A program made the translations under genes and the position numbers. DNA of 64,000 bases from assembly GCF_017565645.3 (NCBI RefSeq), contig NZ_CP086136.1, positions 10,628,810 through 10,692,809 on the forward strand. Reading direction: 5' to 3'. Below the pieces are notes generated by a model. The model was not told where the DNA came from. It did not search any database and saw nothing but the letters and a program-made list of their open reading frames with translations. Position 1 is the first letter of the stretch. Each line of letters begins with the position of its first letter. Origin of the DNA: Bradyrhizobium barranii subsp. barranii. GTDB lineage: Bacteria > Pseudomonadota > Alphaproteobacteria > Rhizobiales > Xanthobacteraceae. Of this stretch, positions 37,337-45,501 are shown one piece after another.

Positions 37337-38437
37337 ATGAGCGAATCCGGCACGGCGACTGGCGAGGCCTCGCCCGTCCGCAAGATCATCCATATCGACA
37401 TGGATGCCTTCTATGCGTCCGTGGAGCAACGCGACAATCCGGAGCTGCGCGGCAAGCCGGTCGCGGTCGGCGGCTCCGCGGAACGCGGCGTCGTCGCGGC
37501 CGCGAGCTACGAGGCCCGCAATTTCGGCGTTCGCTCCGCGATGCCGTCGGTGACCGCGAAGCGGCAATGTCCCGACCTGATCTTCGTCAGGCCGCGGTTC
37601 GAGGTCTACAAGGCGATCTCCAGGCAGATCCGCGACATCTTCGCCGAGCACACGCCTGTTATCGAGCCGCTGTCGCTCGACGAGGCCTATCTCGACGTGA
37701 CGGAGAATTTGCAAGGCATCCCGCTGGCGCGGGACGTCGCCTTGCTGACCCGTGAGAAGATCAAGGCCGAGACCGGCCTCAATGCTTCGGCGGGCATCTC
37801 CTACAACAAGTTTCTGGCAAAGCTCGCCTCCGATCATCGCAAGCCCAACGGTCAGTTCGTGATCTCGCCGGAAATGGGGCCCGCCTTCGTCGAGACGCTG
37901 CCCGTCGGCAAGTTCCACGGGATAGGCCCCGCGACCAGTGCGAAGATGAATGCGCTCGGCCTGTTCACCGGCCTCGACATCCGCAACCAGACGCTGGAGT
38001 TCATGAACGCGAATTTCGGCAAGTCGGGCGCCTATTACTACTGGATCTCACGCGGCGTCGACGAGCGGCCGGTCCGGGCCAACCGGATTCGCAAGTCGAT
38101 CGGCGCGGAGACGACGTTCTCGACCGACCTCGACGAATACGGCGCGCTGGCCGCCGAGCTCGAGCCGCTCGTCGACAAGGTCTGGCGCCATTGCGAGACG
38201 ACCGGCAACCGCGGCCGCACCGTCACCCTGAAGATCAAATTCGCCGACTTCGAGATCATCACGCGCAGCAGGTCCGTCACGGCGCCGGTTGCAGGCCGGG
38301 ACGATCTGGGGCGGCTGGCCTGCGGCTTGCTCGAAGCCGAGATACCGCTACCCAAGCGCGTCAGGCTGCTGGGGGTGTCGCTTTCTTCCCTCCAGGACAG
38401 CGACGATGCGGAGCCGCAGCTGACTTTCGGTATTTGA
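37337..38437 (+). CDS. dinB: DNA polymerase IV
   Basis: 366-residue Y-family translesion polymerase. The active site is formed by Asp21 in IHIDMDAFYASVE and Asp115-Glu116 in PLSLDEAYLD. FRSAMPSV-type steric region reads FGVRSAMPS; the thumb helix-hairpin-helix is FHGIGPATSAKMNALGL; the little-finger domain follows ANRIRKSIGAETTF. The C-terminus QLTFGI matches a beta-clamp-binding tail. The ATG at 37337 is taken; a TTG at 37322 would add five residues. No LexA box was identified. Confidence 0.93.
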   Translation: MSESGTATGEASPVRKIIHIDMDAFYASVEQRDNPELRGKPVAVGGSAERGVVAAASYEARNFGVRSAMPSVTAKRQCPDLIFVRPRFEVYKAISRQIRDIFAEHTPVIEPLSLDEAYLDVTENLQGIPLARDVALLTREKIKAETGLNASAGISYNKFLAKLASDHRKPNGQFVISPEMGPAFVETLPVGKFHGIGPATSAKMNALGLFTGLDIRNQTLEFMNANFGKSGAYYYWISRGVDERPVRANRIRKSIGAETTFSTDLDEYGALAAELEPLVDKVWRHCETTGNRGRTVTLKIKFADFEIITRSRSVTAPVAGRDDLGRLACGLLEAEIPLPKRVRLLGVSLSSLQDSDDAEPQLTFGI

Positions 38438-38560
38438 ACCAGACTGGAAAGACCCTCCGCGAACACGACATCTTTGTCCGCGGCGCGGCTCCAAACCAGC
38501 CATGGAAGGTGGCGGGATTTTCAGACCCGCCACCCGTAGAAGCCGATCCGCTCGGGCCAA

Positions 38561-38854
38561 TCAATGCCTCACGTGCTCGAACACGACGATCACACCCGTC
38601 GGCTCCGGCTCGTGGGCCATCAGGCGCGTAAGGTCGGCATCGCTCCAGTTGGCGAGGCTGACGACTTCGCCGGTCTGGCGCTCGGCGCCGACCGACGGGG
38701 TCGGCTCGAGCACCTTCAGGCCCGTTTCGTCGACGAAGAAAGTGTGTTCGCCGAACATGCTGTTGAGTTGCGGCATGGCGGGATGTTCGTCGGGCAGCAC
38801 CTGGGCGCCGAGTTGGTTGACGGTCTGCTTCACCTGTTCGGATGTGAGCTTCAT
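38561..38854 (-). CDS. Hypothetical protein, 97 aa
   Basis: Acidic, soluble, without recognised domain. It begins LTSEQVKQTVNQLGAQVLPDEHP and has FFVDETGLKVLEP in the middle. GGAG lies seven bases before the ATG at 38854. It lies on the strand opposite dinB, 123 bases from its stop. Function unknown. Confidence 0.65.
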   Translation of the reverse strand: MKLTSEQVKQTVNQLGAQVLPDEHPAMPQLNSMFGEHTFFVDETGLKVLEPTPSVGAERQTGEVVSLANWSDADLTRLMAHEPEPTGVIVVFEHVRH

Positions 38855-39059
38855 GAGCTGCTCCGTTTCTGTCGTGCCGGGTTTCAGTGAGTTGAGCCAA
38901 AACGGGCGTTCCCTGCGCCTGTGTCGCCTGGCTCAAATTCCCGAACGGGTGTTGCGCACGAATGTTCCGGAAAAATGCATTTCGTGGTCGCGAGTTTCAT
39001 CCGCCGCGCTCACGGCACGGGATCGCCACACGATGCACACGATCCGCCTGTCGATGGCG

Positions 39060-39353
39060 CTATTCGGCGGCTTCGACGATCCGGATGTCGCGGTCGGCAC
39101 CGTCGCCGAGCAGGTCGTGAGCGGCCTTGTAGGCGGGACTTTCATACGCCGACTTGGCTCGCTCGACGCTGTCGAACTCGATGAGAACGACGCGTTCCAT
39201 CAGGCCGTGCTCGTAGGCCGCAACCGGCATCCCGCGCGCGAGCACGCGTCCACCGGCGGCCTCGATGGCCGGACGCGACAGCTTGGCGTAGGCCGCCATG
39301 GCGTCGCGGCTCTTGATCGCGCGGTAGGTGGCAACCCAATAAGCTTTTGCCAT
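39060..39353 (-). CDS. DUF1330 family protein
   Basis: 97 residues forming a ferredoxin-like ABM/dimeric alpha-beta barrel fold. AKAYWVATYRAIKSRDAMAAYAKLSRPAIEAAGGRVLARG and VVLIEFDSVERAKSAYESPAYKAA are the typical DUF1330 segments. It follows the Tag glycosylase gene on the same strand after 24 bases and is probably co-transcribed. The biochemical role of the family is not established. Confidence 0.88.
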   Translation of the reverse strand: MAKAYWVATYRAIKSRDAMAAYAKLSRPAIEAAGGRVLARGMPVAAYEHGLMERVVLIEFDSVERAKSAYESPAYKAAHDLLGDGADRDIRIVEAAE

Positions 39354-39377
39354 TTTGTTTCTCCTTGTTCTCGTGAA

Positions 39378-40067
39378 CTAGTGCTCGCCTCGGTTCTCGC
39401 CAACCGAGAGCGCGCAGATGCGTGACAGATATGTGTAGGGCAGACCGGTCTCCTCGGCCCAGGCGTTGAACTGTGCCTGCACCTTTGCGAGATCGCCCTT
39501 GGACTTCACCTCTTCGGCGATGTCGAGGCCGGCATCGCGCAGGCAGGCGACGACATCCCTGGAGGTGACAAAACCATCCCAGCCGACGAAGCGCAGCAGC
39601 ATCTGCCCTGTATTGCCGCCGAGCCGGCTGCCGCGCTTGGTGAGGAGATCGAGCAGGCCGACCTCGTTGGATGGCGGCCACTTCGCCAGAAACTTGCCGA
39701 AGCTGCCGTGCTCTTTTGCGATCTCCTGGACGAAGCTGGCGTTGTCGCGCACCGACATGATCTTGGCGCCGTTGCGCACGATGCGCGCGTCGCGCACGAG
39801 GCCCTCCCAATAGTCCTCCGGTTGGAAGGTGAGCTTGGCCGGCTGGAAATGCAAAAACGCCGCTTCAAAGCCGTCCCATTTCGAATCGATCACGCTCCAG
39901 GCAAAGCCCGCGCAAAACACCCGCCTGGTCATCTCGGCGAGGATGCGATCGTCGCCGAGCTTGGCCAGCCCCTTCAGGTCGGGCTTTTCGGGCATCAGCT
40001 TGTCCAGCGCCTTGGGGCCGCCCTTGCGTTTCTCGGCGCGGGCACGAATGGTCTTGAAGGAGGTCAT
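39378..40067 (-). CDS. DNA-3-methyladenine glycosylase I-like protein
   Basis: 229-residue base-excision repair enzyme of the Tag/HhH-GPD superfamily. DDRILAEMTRRVFCAGFAWSVIDSKWDGFEAAF resembles the Tag core, and LWEGL-like DYWEGLVRDARIVRNGAKI and FVGWDGFVTSRDVVACLRDAGL follow. The usual zinc-binding C-terminal CxH of E. coli Tag is not seen, so this is a divergent Tag-like member. Upstream of the DUF1330 gene in one operon. Substrate preference is inferred from the family. Confidence 0.8.
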   Translation of the reverse strand: MTSFKTIRARAEKRKGGPKALDKLMPEKPDLKGLAKLGDDRILAEMTRRVFCAGFAWSVIDSKWDGFEAAFLHFQPAKLTFQPEDYWEGLVRDARIVRNGAKIMSVRDNASFVQEIAKEHGSFGKFLAKWPPSNEVGLLDLLTKRGSRLGGNTGQMLLRFVGWDGFVTSRDVVACLRDAGLDIAEEVKSKGDLAKVQAQFNAWAEETGLPYTYLSRICALSVGENRGEH

Positions 40068-40279
40068 GCGGATACGGGCGGTTGAGGATGCGCCACGACA
40101 TCAGAATTCGATGACACGGTCCAGCCCTGCGGTGCTCGGCCACCTGCGCACGCCAATGCACCGCAGCATGCGGCCGGCCATTGGCCTGACGAAGACAGCG
40201 GCCATTCTGGTCTGCTTCTTGCTTTATAAATAACGTTTTGGAATTCCCAGACCTTTTCAAACCCGCCCATGGATTTTCA

Positions 40280-41107
40280 ATGCGTTGCCTGGTCGTGGCC
40301 GATTTGCACTACTCGCTGCCGCAGCTCGACTGGCTGGTCAGCGCGGCGCCGCAGTTCGACCTCGTGATCTTCGCCGGCGATGCGCTCGACATCGGCTCGA
40401 TGGTGGATTTTCGCGCGCAGATCGTGGTGGTGAAGAAATACCTCGCGCTGCTCGCGGCGCAGACGCGCGTGATCCTCTGCTCCGGCAATCACGATCTCGA
40501 CGAGCGCAATGCGGAGGGCGAAAAGATCTCGCGCTGGATCTCGGAGGTGCGGGAGCTCGGGATCATTTGCGACGGCGACAGCCTCACCATCGGCGACACA
40601 CTGTTCACGGTGTGCCCGTGGTGGGATGGCCCGCTGGTCAAGCAGCGCATCGTCGAGCAGCTGCGCGACGCCGCCGCCAATCGCCCGCAGCGCTGGATCT
40701 GGGCGCATCATGCGCCGCCGGCGAATTCACCGACGAGCTGGGGCGGCAAGCGCTTCTTCGGCGATGTCGATCTGGTGCAGTGGATCATGCAGTATCAGCC
40801 GTCGATGGTGATCTCGGGCCATGTTCACCAGTCACCCTTCATCGCCGACGGCTCGTGGTTCGACCGGCTCGGGCAAACATGGGTCTTCAACGCCGGCCTG
40901 CAACCGGGACGGCCGCCGACGCATGTCGTGCTGGATCTCGCTGCGGACAAGGCGTTCTGGCTGGCAGCGGGCGAAGCGCAGTGGATCGACCTCGGCGCGC
41001 CGCTGAAGCGGCCCGCAAACACCATCGAGGAGCCGCCGGACTGGCTCACATCCTTGGATCGGATTGCCGATCCGAGCCTGGCGAGACCTCGAGCGGCGGC
41101 AGGTTGA
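40280..41107 (+). CDS. Calcineurin-like metallophosphoesterase
   Basis: 275 residues. The metal motifs are VVADLHYSL, FAGDALDIG, CSGNHDLD, WAHHAPP and SGHVHQSP, a complete class-III phosphoesterase set. ATG 40280 is chosen since homology starts with the next residues; an upstream ATG at 40238 would add 14 residues. The coding end overlaps the convergent cyclic-nucleotide-binding gene by 62 bases. Substrate unknown. Confidence 0.85.
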   Translation: MRCLVVADLHYSLPQLDWLVSAAPQFDLVIFAGDALDIGSMVDFRAQIVVVKKYLALLAAQTRVILCSGNHDLDERNAEGEKISRWISEVRELGIICDGDSLTIGDTLFTVCPWWDGPLVKQRIVEQLRDAAANRPQRWIWAHHAPPANSPTSWGGKRFFGDVDLVQWIMQYQPSMVISGHVHQSPFIADGSWFDRLGQTWVFNAGLQPGRPPTHVVLDLAADKAFWLAAGEAQWIDLGAPLKRPANTIEEPPDWLTSLDRIADPSLARPRAAAG

Positions 41108-41534
41108 TCATGCTCTGGAGCACCTCGCCGACCATGGCGAGATGCGTGCCGTGGCCGGCATATTGCCGCTTGAGATCGGCGAGATAGGTGTTGGCGACGT
41201 TGAGCCGCTGCGCCAGCGTGCGCGCGAGCAGCAGCGCGACCTCGGGCCGCTGGATGAGGAATGACGCCGCGTCCTCGAACTCATAGATGACCGAATCCGA
41301 GCTGGCCCGCACCGTTGCCGTATGTGGCAACCCGAGCAGCACGGACATCTCGCCGAACACGGCGCCGGGCTCGGTGATGGTCGCGACCACCGTGTCGCTC
41401 TTGAGCACCTCGAGCTTGCCCTCGACGAGGACGTAGAGATGGCCGCTGCTGGTGCCGCCCTCGGTAACGACCGACGTGCCGGCCTTGACCTGCCGCTCCG
41501 TTCCGCCGGTGCAATGATCCAGAACTGCGCGCAT
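41046..41534 (-). CDS. Cyclic nucleotide-binding domain protein
   Basis: 162-residue protein with a cNMP-binding fold: VVTEGGTSSGHLYVLVEGKLEVLKSDTVVATITEPGAVFGEMSVLLGLPHTATVRA, where FGEMSVLLGLPHTATVRA is the phosphate-binding cassette, though the usual RxA-type arginine sits in TATVRAS. No DNA-binding helix-turn-helix follows, so it is not a Crp-type regulator; the C-terminal half is helical. ATG 41534 follows GGGAG by eight bases. It may be a small signalling module whose partner is not evident. Confidence 0.8.
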   Translation of the reverse strand: MRAVLDHCTGGTERQVKAGTSVVTEGGTSSGHLYVLVEGKLEVLKSDTVVATITEPGAVFGEMSVLLGLPHTATVRASSDSVIYEFEDAASFLIQRPEVALLLARTLAQRLNVANTYLADLKRQYAGHGTHLAMVGEVLQSMINLPPLEVSPGSDRQSDPRM

Positions 41535-41610
41535 CGCCGAAGCTCCCATCGCTGGGGAAATCCAGGCGATACTAGAGCACGATCCGTGCCAGGCGGCAAC
41601 GCGCGGACGG

Positions 41611-42147
41611 CTATCGCGACAGGCGCTTTGCGAGATGAACCGACTGCCAGTCTCCGAGGCCGGTATCCCGGAAGCCTGCCTTCTTCGCCAGACCGCGCAT
41701 CTCGGCATTTGTCCGCGCAGTCTCGGCGGCTATCATCTCATGGCCAAGATCGGTCGCCCGCGTCTCCATCGCCGTCATCAACTGCAAGCCGAGGCCCAGG
41801 CGCTGGAACGCATCGGCGACCGAGATGGCAAACTCGCCATGCCGTGCAGTGGCATCATAGGCGTAGTTCGCTTCGCCGATGATGGTGTGCTGCCCTCCCT
41901 GCCTGACTTCGGCAAGCAGGGTGAAATGATCGGGACGGCCCGTCCTCGCCACGCATTCGGCCGCGACCAGGGCGAAGTAGGTACGCGCGCCCATGAAGCG
42001 CTTGTTGCGTGACGCCGTGGACAGGCCGGTGAAATAGACCGACAGGTTCTCGACGTCGGATACGCTGGCGGTCCTGATGCAGACCATGCCCCTCGCTTCG
42101 GCCAGTTCGAGCGCCTCGACGACGGCTCCCGGAAACAACAGTGACAT
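41611..42147 (-). CDS. GNAT family N-acetyltransferase
   Basis: 178 residues. The acetyl-CoA-binding signature is FAISVADAFQRLGLGLQLMTAMETRATDLG (the Q/R-x-x-G-x-G/A loop reads QRLGLG). Strand 4 is TIIGEANYAYD. ATG 42147 is preferred with GAGAG eight bases upstream; the frame is open to 42183. The N-terminus (MSLLFPGAVVEALELAEARGMV) may be a short extension. Acceptor substrate unknown. Confidence 0.8.
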   Translation of the reverse strand: MSLLFPGAVVEALELAEARGMVCIRTASVSDVENLSVYFTGLSTASRNKRFMGARTYFALVAAECVARTGRPDHFTLLAEVRQGGQHTIIGEANYAYDATARHGEFAISVADAFQRLGLGLQLMTAMETRATDLGHEMIAAETARTNAEMRGLAKKAGFRDTGLGDWQSVHLAKRLSR

Positions 42148-42268
42148 GCGTGATGCTCTCGGCAGGTTGCGTGGCTCGCACACCTAACCGAGGCCGCGCT
42201 TCCGCGACTTGGACACCACTGCCAATCATGCGGCTGAAAACGAACAGCTCGTTGTCCCGTGCCGTACA

Positions 42269-43009
42269 TCACACACGGGAGAGTGACGGCACCTCGTCGG
42301 GCATGATCGCCTGGAGGCCGCCGAAGCGGCGCTCGCGGCCGTGGAAGGACGCCAGAGCCGCGGAGAGATCGCCCGCGTCGAATTCGGGCCACATCCGCTC
42401 GGTGAAGTGCAGCTCGGCATAGGCGCCTTCCCAGAGCAGGAAGTCCGACAGCCGCTTCTCGCCGGAGGTGCGGATGATGAGATCGACGTCGCGAAGGCCG
42501 GCTTCGCCGGTGACGAGCTGCGAGAAGGCTTCGCGGGTGAGGCTCGTCAGTGCCGCCGCCTTCGCTGCGGCGTTGAGGATGGCGTCGCGCGCGGAATAGT
42601 CGACCGCGATGCGCAGGTGAAGCGCGCTGCCGTGCGCCGTGGCGTCCTCCGCGCGCGCGATCGCATTGGCGATGCCGTCGGGCAGACGGTCGCGTCGACC
42701 GATCACGGTGAGGCGCACGCCGTTCCTGGCGAGGCTCTGCACCTCGTTGGCGAGATAGAAGCGCAGCAGCGTCATCAGCGCGGCGACTTCGGTCTTCGGC
42801 CTGCGCCAATTGTCGGTGGAAAAGGCGTAGAGCGTCAGCGTCCCGATGCCCTGCTTGGGTGCGGCCTCGACGATGCGGCGGATCGCCTCCACGCCGGCCT
42901 CGTGGCCGCGCAGGCGCGACAGGCCGCGGCGCGTCGCCCACCGGCCGTTGCCGTCCATGATGATGCCGACGTGAAGCTTCTCGTTGCGAGAGGTCATGTC
43001 GCTTTGCAT
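42269..43009 (-). CDS. Polyprenyl diphosphate synthase (UppS-like cis-prenyltransferase)
   Basis: 246-residue cis-prenyltransferase that elongates farnesyl diphosphate with isopentenyl diphosphate. The catalytic Asp19 is in GIIMDGNGRWA; LYAFSTDNWRRP, VDYSARDAILNA and DLIIRTSGEKRLSDFLLWEGAYAELHF are the substrate-binding signatures. The housekeeping uppS normally lies in the frr-cdsA-bamA cluster, so this copy, next to a regulator and a membrane protein, is probably a paralogue. ATG 43009 has GGAG eight bases upstream and is at the centre of a perfect palindrome (43002-43016). An earlier ATG at 43027 is possible. Confidence 0.88.
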   Translation of the reverse strand: MQSDMTSRNEKLHVGIIMDGNGRWATRRGLSRLRGHEAGVEAIRRIVEAAPKQGIGTLTLYAFSTDNWRRPKTEVAALMTLLRFYLANEVQSLARNGVRLTVIGRRDRLPDGIANAIARAEDATAHGSALHLRIAVDYSARDAILNAAAKAAALTSLTREAFSQLVTGEAGLRDVDLIIRTSGEKRLSDFLLWEGAYAELHFTERMWPEFDAGDLSAALASFHGRERRFGGLQAIMPDEVPSLSRV

Positions 43010-43016
43010 TGCAAAG
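43002..43016. promoter_or_regulatory. Palindrome over the cis-prenyltransferase start codon
   Basis: CTTTGCA-T-TGCAAAG, seven-base arms around one base, centred on the first base of the start codon. Its half-site (CTTTGC) recurs at 44070-44104 before the first gene of the operon, which suggests one regulator binds both. Confidence 0.5.
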
Positions 43017-43037
43017 TCTCCGGTCAAAAAAGGGGGA

Positions 43038-43415
43038 TCAGGTCGAGATGATGCCGAGACGGCCGAGCGGCGGCGCGTCGCGGCCGGCGGCCTTGGCGGC
43101 GTCGCGCACCAGCCGCTCGAGCACGGCGAGATAGTCGAGGAAGCGGCGGCGACCGGCCTTGGTCAGGCGGCAGGTGGTGTGCGGGCGGTTGCCCTCATAG
43201 CCTTTGGTCACCTCGACGAGGCCGGCCTCCTGGAGCACGGCGAGATGCCGGCTGAGATTGCCGTCGGTGAGGCCGCAGAGCTGCTTGAGGTCGGCGAACG
43301 CCAGACCCTTCGGATGCGCCATCAGCGAGGTCAGAAGCCCGAGCCTCGCCTTCTCGTGGATGACGCGGTCGAGCCCTTCATAGGAGAAGGGTGCGCTGTC
43401 AGTCTTCGACATCAT
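43038..43415 (-). CDS. Winged-helix transcriptional regulator (ArsR/MarR-like)
   Basis: 125 residues. Winged-helix core: VIHEKARLGLLTSLMAHPKGLAFADLKQLCGLTDGNLSRHLAVLQEAGLVEVTKGYEGNRPHTTCRLTKAGRRRFLDYL, in which GLTDGNLSRHLAVLQEAGLV is the recognition helix region. No metal-binding cysteines of the ArsR type. Its start overlaps the end of the upstream membrane-protein gene and its stop is 28 bases before the prenyltransferase start, so all three are one operon. It is the likely binder of the ACTTTG palindromes. Confidence 0.85.
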   Translation of the reverse strand: MMSKTDSAPFSYEGLDRVIHEKARLGLLTSLMAHPKGLAFADLKQLCGLTDGNLSRHLAVLQEAGLVEVTKGYEGNRPHTTCRLTKAGRRRFLDYLAVLERLVRDAAKAAGRDAPPLGRLGIIST

Positions 43416-44016
43416 GGTCTCCGGACGCGAAATACAGAATGCCCGCCATCACCGACTGCCCGATCACGAAGGGCAGCCCCATGGTCCACGGCGATAGCGT
43501 GTGAGTCCGGCTCGCGAGCACCACGACCGCGAAGCCGGAAATAAAATACCAGGCGCCGGCGAGCGCGACGGTGCGCGGCAGCGAGCGGACGGAAGCGAAA
43601 ATGCCGAGCGACACGAGGATCTGCCACAGGCCGGGCAACAGCCACAGCGTCTCGCTCGCGAACTTCCACATCACCACCGCGAGCAGCACGCCGGCGACGC
43701 CTGCGGGCAGGAACTGCTCGACCGCTTGATGGATCATGGCATCGGCCAGGCCCGAGTGATGGCGGCGCGAGCGCGCGCGCATCTCGATGCCGATCATCAG
43801 AACGGAGAGCACCGCGGCCATGAACCAGCCGAAGAAGAAGCCGACCGGCTCGCTTGTGGGATCGCCGAGCAGCCAGAATTGGAGGATTGCGGTAAGAAGC
43901 GCGACGGCGCCCGTCGCAGCGATCGTCGCCGGGCCATAGCCGCGGAACGCCGTGCCCGCCGCAATCTGGTTGCGGATCGCCACGATGTCGGCCAGTGCCT
44001 TGTCGAGATCGCGCAT
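43399..44016 (-). CDS. Polytopic membrane protein of unknown function
   Basis: 205 residues with five to six hydrophobic helices (ATIAATGAVALLTAILQFWLLG, GFFFGWFMAAVLSVLMIGI, LPAGVAGVLLAVVMWKF, LLPGLWQILVSLGIFASV, TVALAGAWYFISGFAVVVLAS, MGLPFVIGQSVMAGILYFA). The N-terminus MRDLDKALADIVAIRNQIAAGTAFRGYGP is a soluble helix. First gene of the operon with the regulator and prenyltransferase, and it overlaps the regulator's start by 17 bases. TTG at 44028 is an alternative start. Function unknown. Confidence 0.75.
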   Translation of the reverse strand: MRDLDKALADIVAIRNQIAAGTAFRGYGPATIAATGAVALLTAILQFWLLGDPTSEPVGFFFGWFMAAVLSVLMIGIEMRARSRRHHSGLADAMIHQAVEQFLPAGVAGVLLAVVMWKFASETLWLLPGLWQILVSLGIFASVRSLPRTVALAGAWYFISGFAVVVLASRTHTLSPWTMGLPFVIGQSVMAGILYFASGDHDVED

Positions 44017-44069
44017 TGGCAACGCCAAAACCCCGCTCCGCCCAATTAACCGGGACCGCCCGTCCCGTC

Positions 44070-44104
44070 ACTTTGTACCGCAAAGTATATCGCACCGCAA
44101 AGTA
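44070..44104. promoter_or_regulatory. Operator-like repeats before the membrane protein/regulator operon
   Basis: ACTTTG-TACCG-CAAAGT (44070-44086) is a perfect palindrome with a five-base spacer. ACCGCAAAGTA occurs twice, at 44077-44087 and 44094-44104. The site lies 54 bases before the operon's start codon, where an autoregulator would bind. Confidence 0.55.
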
Positions 44105-44220
44105 AAGGCAAGCCCGGAAGTCGCAGCCGGATGGTTCGATCCGCATAAACAACTGCCGGTTGCGCCGCACGACCTCGGCCGGATAAGATGGCTTCAAAAG
44201 CATTCCGGGGGGAAGGAAGT

Positions 44221-45465
44221 ATGTGGCTTAAGTCATTTGTCGTTGCGTCTCTGTTGCAGGTGAGCGTCGCCGGCATCGCGCATGCGAAGGGACCATTCGG
44301 CAGCGTCAATGTCGGCAACTGGATCGGCGGCGCCTTCAGCAATGACGAGACGGGCGCTTTCTCCCATTGCGCCGCGACGACGCCTTATGCGAACGGCGTC
44401 ATCCTCGTCGTGAGCCAAAATGCCGCCGGCACATGGTCGCTCGCCTTTGCGAGTCCCAGCTACCGCTTCAACAAGGGCGAGAACGCCGCGATCGACGTGA
44501 CCTTTGACGGGCAGGAGCAAGCCAGGCTGTTCGCCACGGCGTACCAGCCCAACATGCTCACGGCCATCATGCCGGTCAATGTTGTGCGCACGTTTCAGAA
44601 GGCGAGCCTGATGGTGGCGACAGCCGGCCGCGCCGTTCTGAATTTCGATCTGACATCGACCGGGCCGGTGATCGCCGCATTGGCCAATTGCGTGACCAAG
44701 GTGAAAGCCGACGGGCTCGACAAGGCCGGCGACTTCACCAAGATGGCCGCCAAGCCGCAGCCTGCGCCGGACAAGCAGGCGCCGCCGGCCGGCAGCAAAG
44801 TTGCCAGGGCCAAGACCGGCACCGGCTTCGTGGTCAGTGCGAACGGCCATGTCGTCACCAACAACCATGTGATCGACGGCTGCGTCGGCGACATCAAGGG
44901 CAACCTCACCGGTGAGGCCGCGATGGTGCTGCGCGTCGTATCGAGCGACGTCAACAACGATCTCGCTTTGTTGCAGGCGCCGTCGACGACGACATTCAAG
45001 GACTTTGCGCGGATCCGCGATCGCTCGATACGCTCCGGCGATTCCGTCATCGTAATCGGCTTTCCCTTCCATGGTTTGCTCACGTCGGACTTCACCGTGA
45101 CGACCGGTATCGCGAGCTCGCTCAGCGGCATGCGCAACGACACGCGTTTCCTGCAAATCAGCGCGCCGGTGCAGCCCGGCAATAGCGGCGGCCCGCTGTT
45201 CGACACCACCGGTCAGATCGTGGGCGTGGTCACCGCAAAGATCCCCGCGCTGCGCATCGTCGCTGCGACCGGCAACATTCCGGAGAACATCAACTTCGCC
45301 ATCAAGACCGGGATGCTGCGCGACTTCCTCGACAATTCCGTGGTGCCCTACCAGACCGCCGAACCGAAGGGCGAGCTCAAGACCACCGACATCGCCGGCA
45401 ACGCGAGGCCGTACACGATGCTGATCTCGTGCAACGGCACGGAGCAGGCCGACGCGAAGCGGTAG
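44221..45465 (+). CDS. Secreted trypsin-like serine protease (DegP/S1C-like)
   Basis: 414 residues. Signal peptide WLKSFVVASLLQVSVAGIAHA, a mature N-terminal domain of about 170 residues of unknown role, a flexible linker (KPQPAPDKQAPPAGSK), then a protease domain with the triad His in VTNNHVIDGC, Asp in NNDLALL and Ser in QPGNSGGPLFD. No PDZ domain follows, unlike DegP. The ATG at 44221 has GGAAGGAAG just upstream. It is probably periplasmic. An IS lies 37 bases after its stop. Substrate unknown. Confidence 0.87.
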   Translation: MWLKSFVVASLLQVSVAGIAHAKGPFGSVNVGNWIGGAFSNDETGAFSHCAATTPYANGVILVVSQNAAGTWSLAFASPSYRFNKGENAAIDVTFDGQEQARLFATAYQPNMLTAIMPVNVVRTFQKASLMVATAGRAVLNFDLTSTGPVIAALANCVTKVKADGLDKAGDFTKMAAKPQPAPDKQAPPAGSKVARAKTGTGFVVSANGHVVTNNHVIDGCVGDIKGNLTGEAAMVLRVVSSDVNNDLALLQAPSTTTFKDFARIRDRSIRSGDSVIVIGFPFHGLLTSDFTVTTGIASSLSGMRNDTRFLQISAPVQPGNSGGPLFDTTGQIVGVVTAKIPALRIVAATGNIPENINFAIKTGMLRDFLDNSVVPYQTAEPKGELKTTDIAGNARPYTMLISCNGTEQADAKR

Positions 45466-45501
45466 ACTGCGCTTCAGCCTCCGCTGTCATGCCCCGCGCA
45501 G

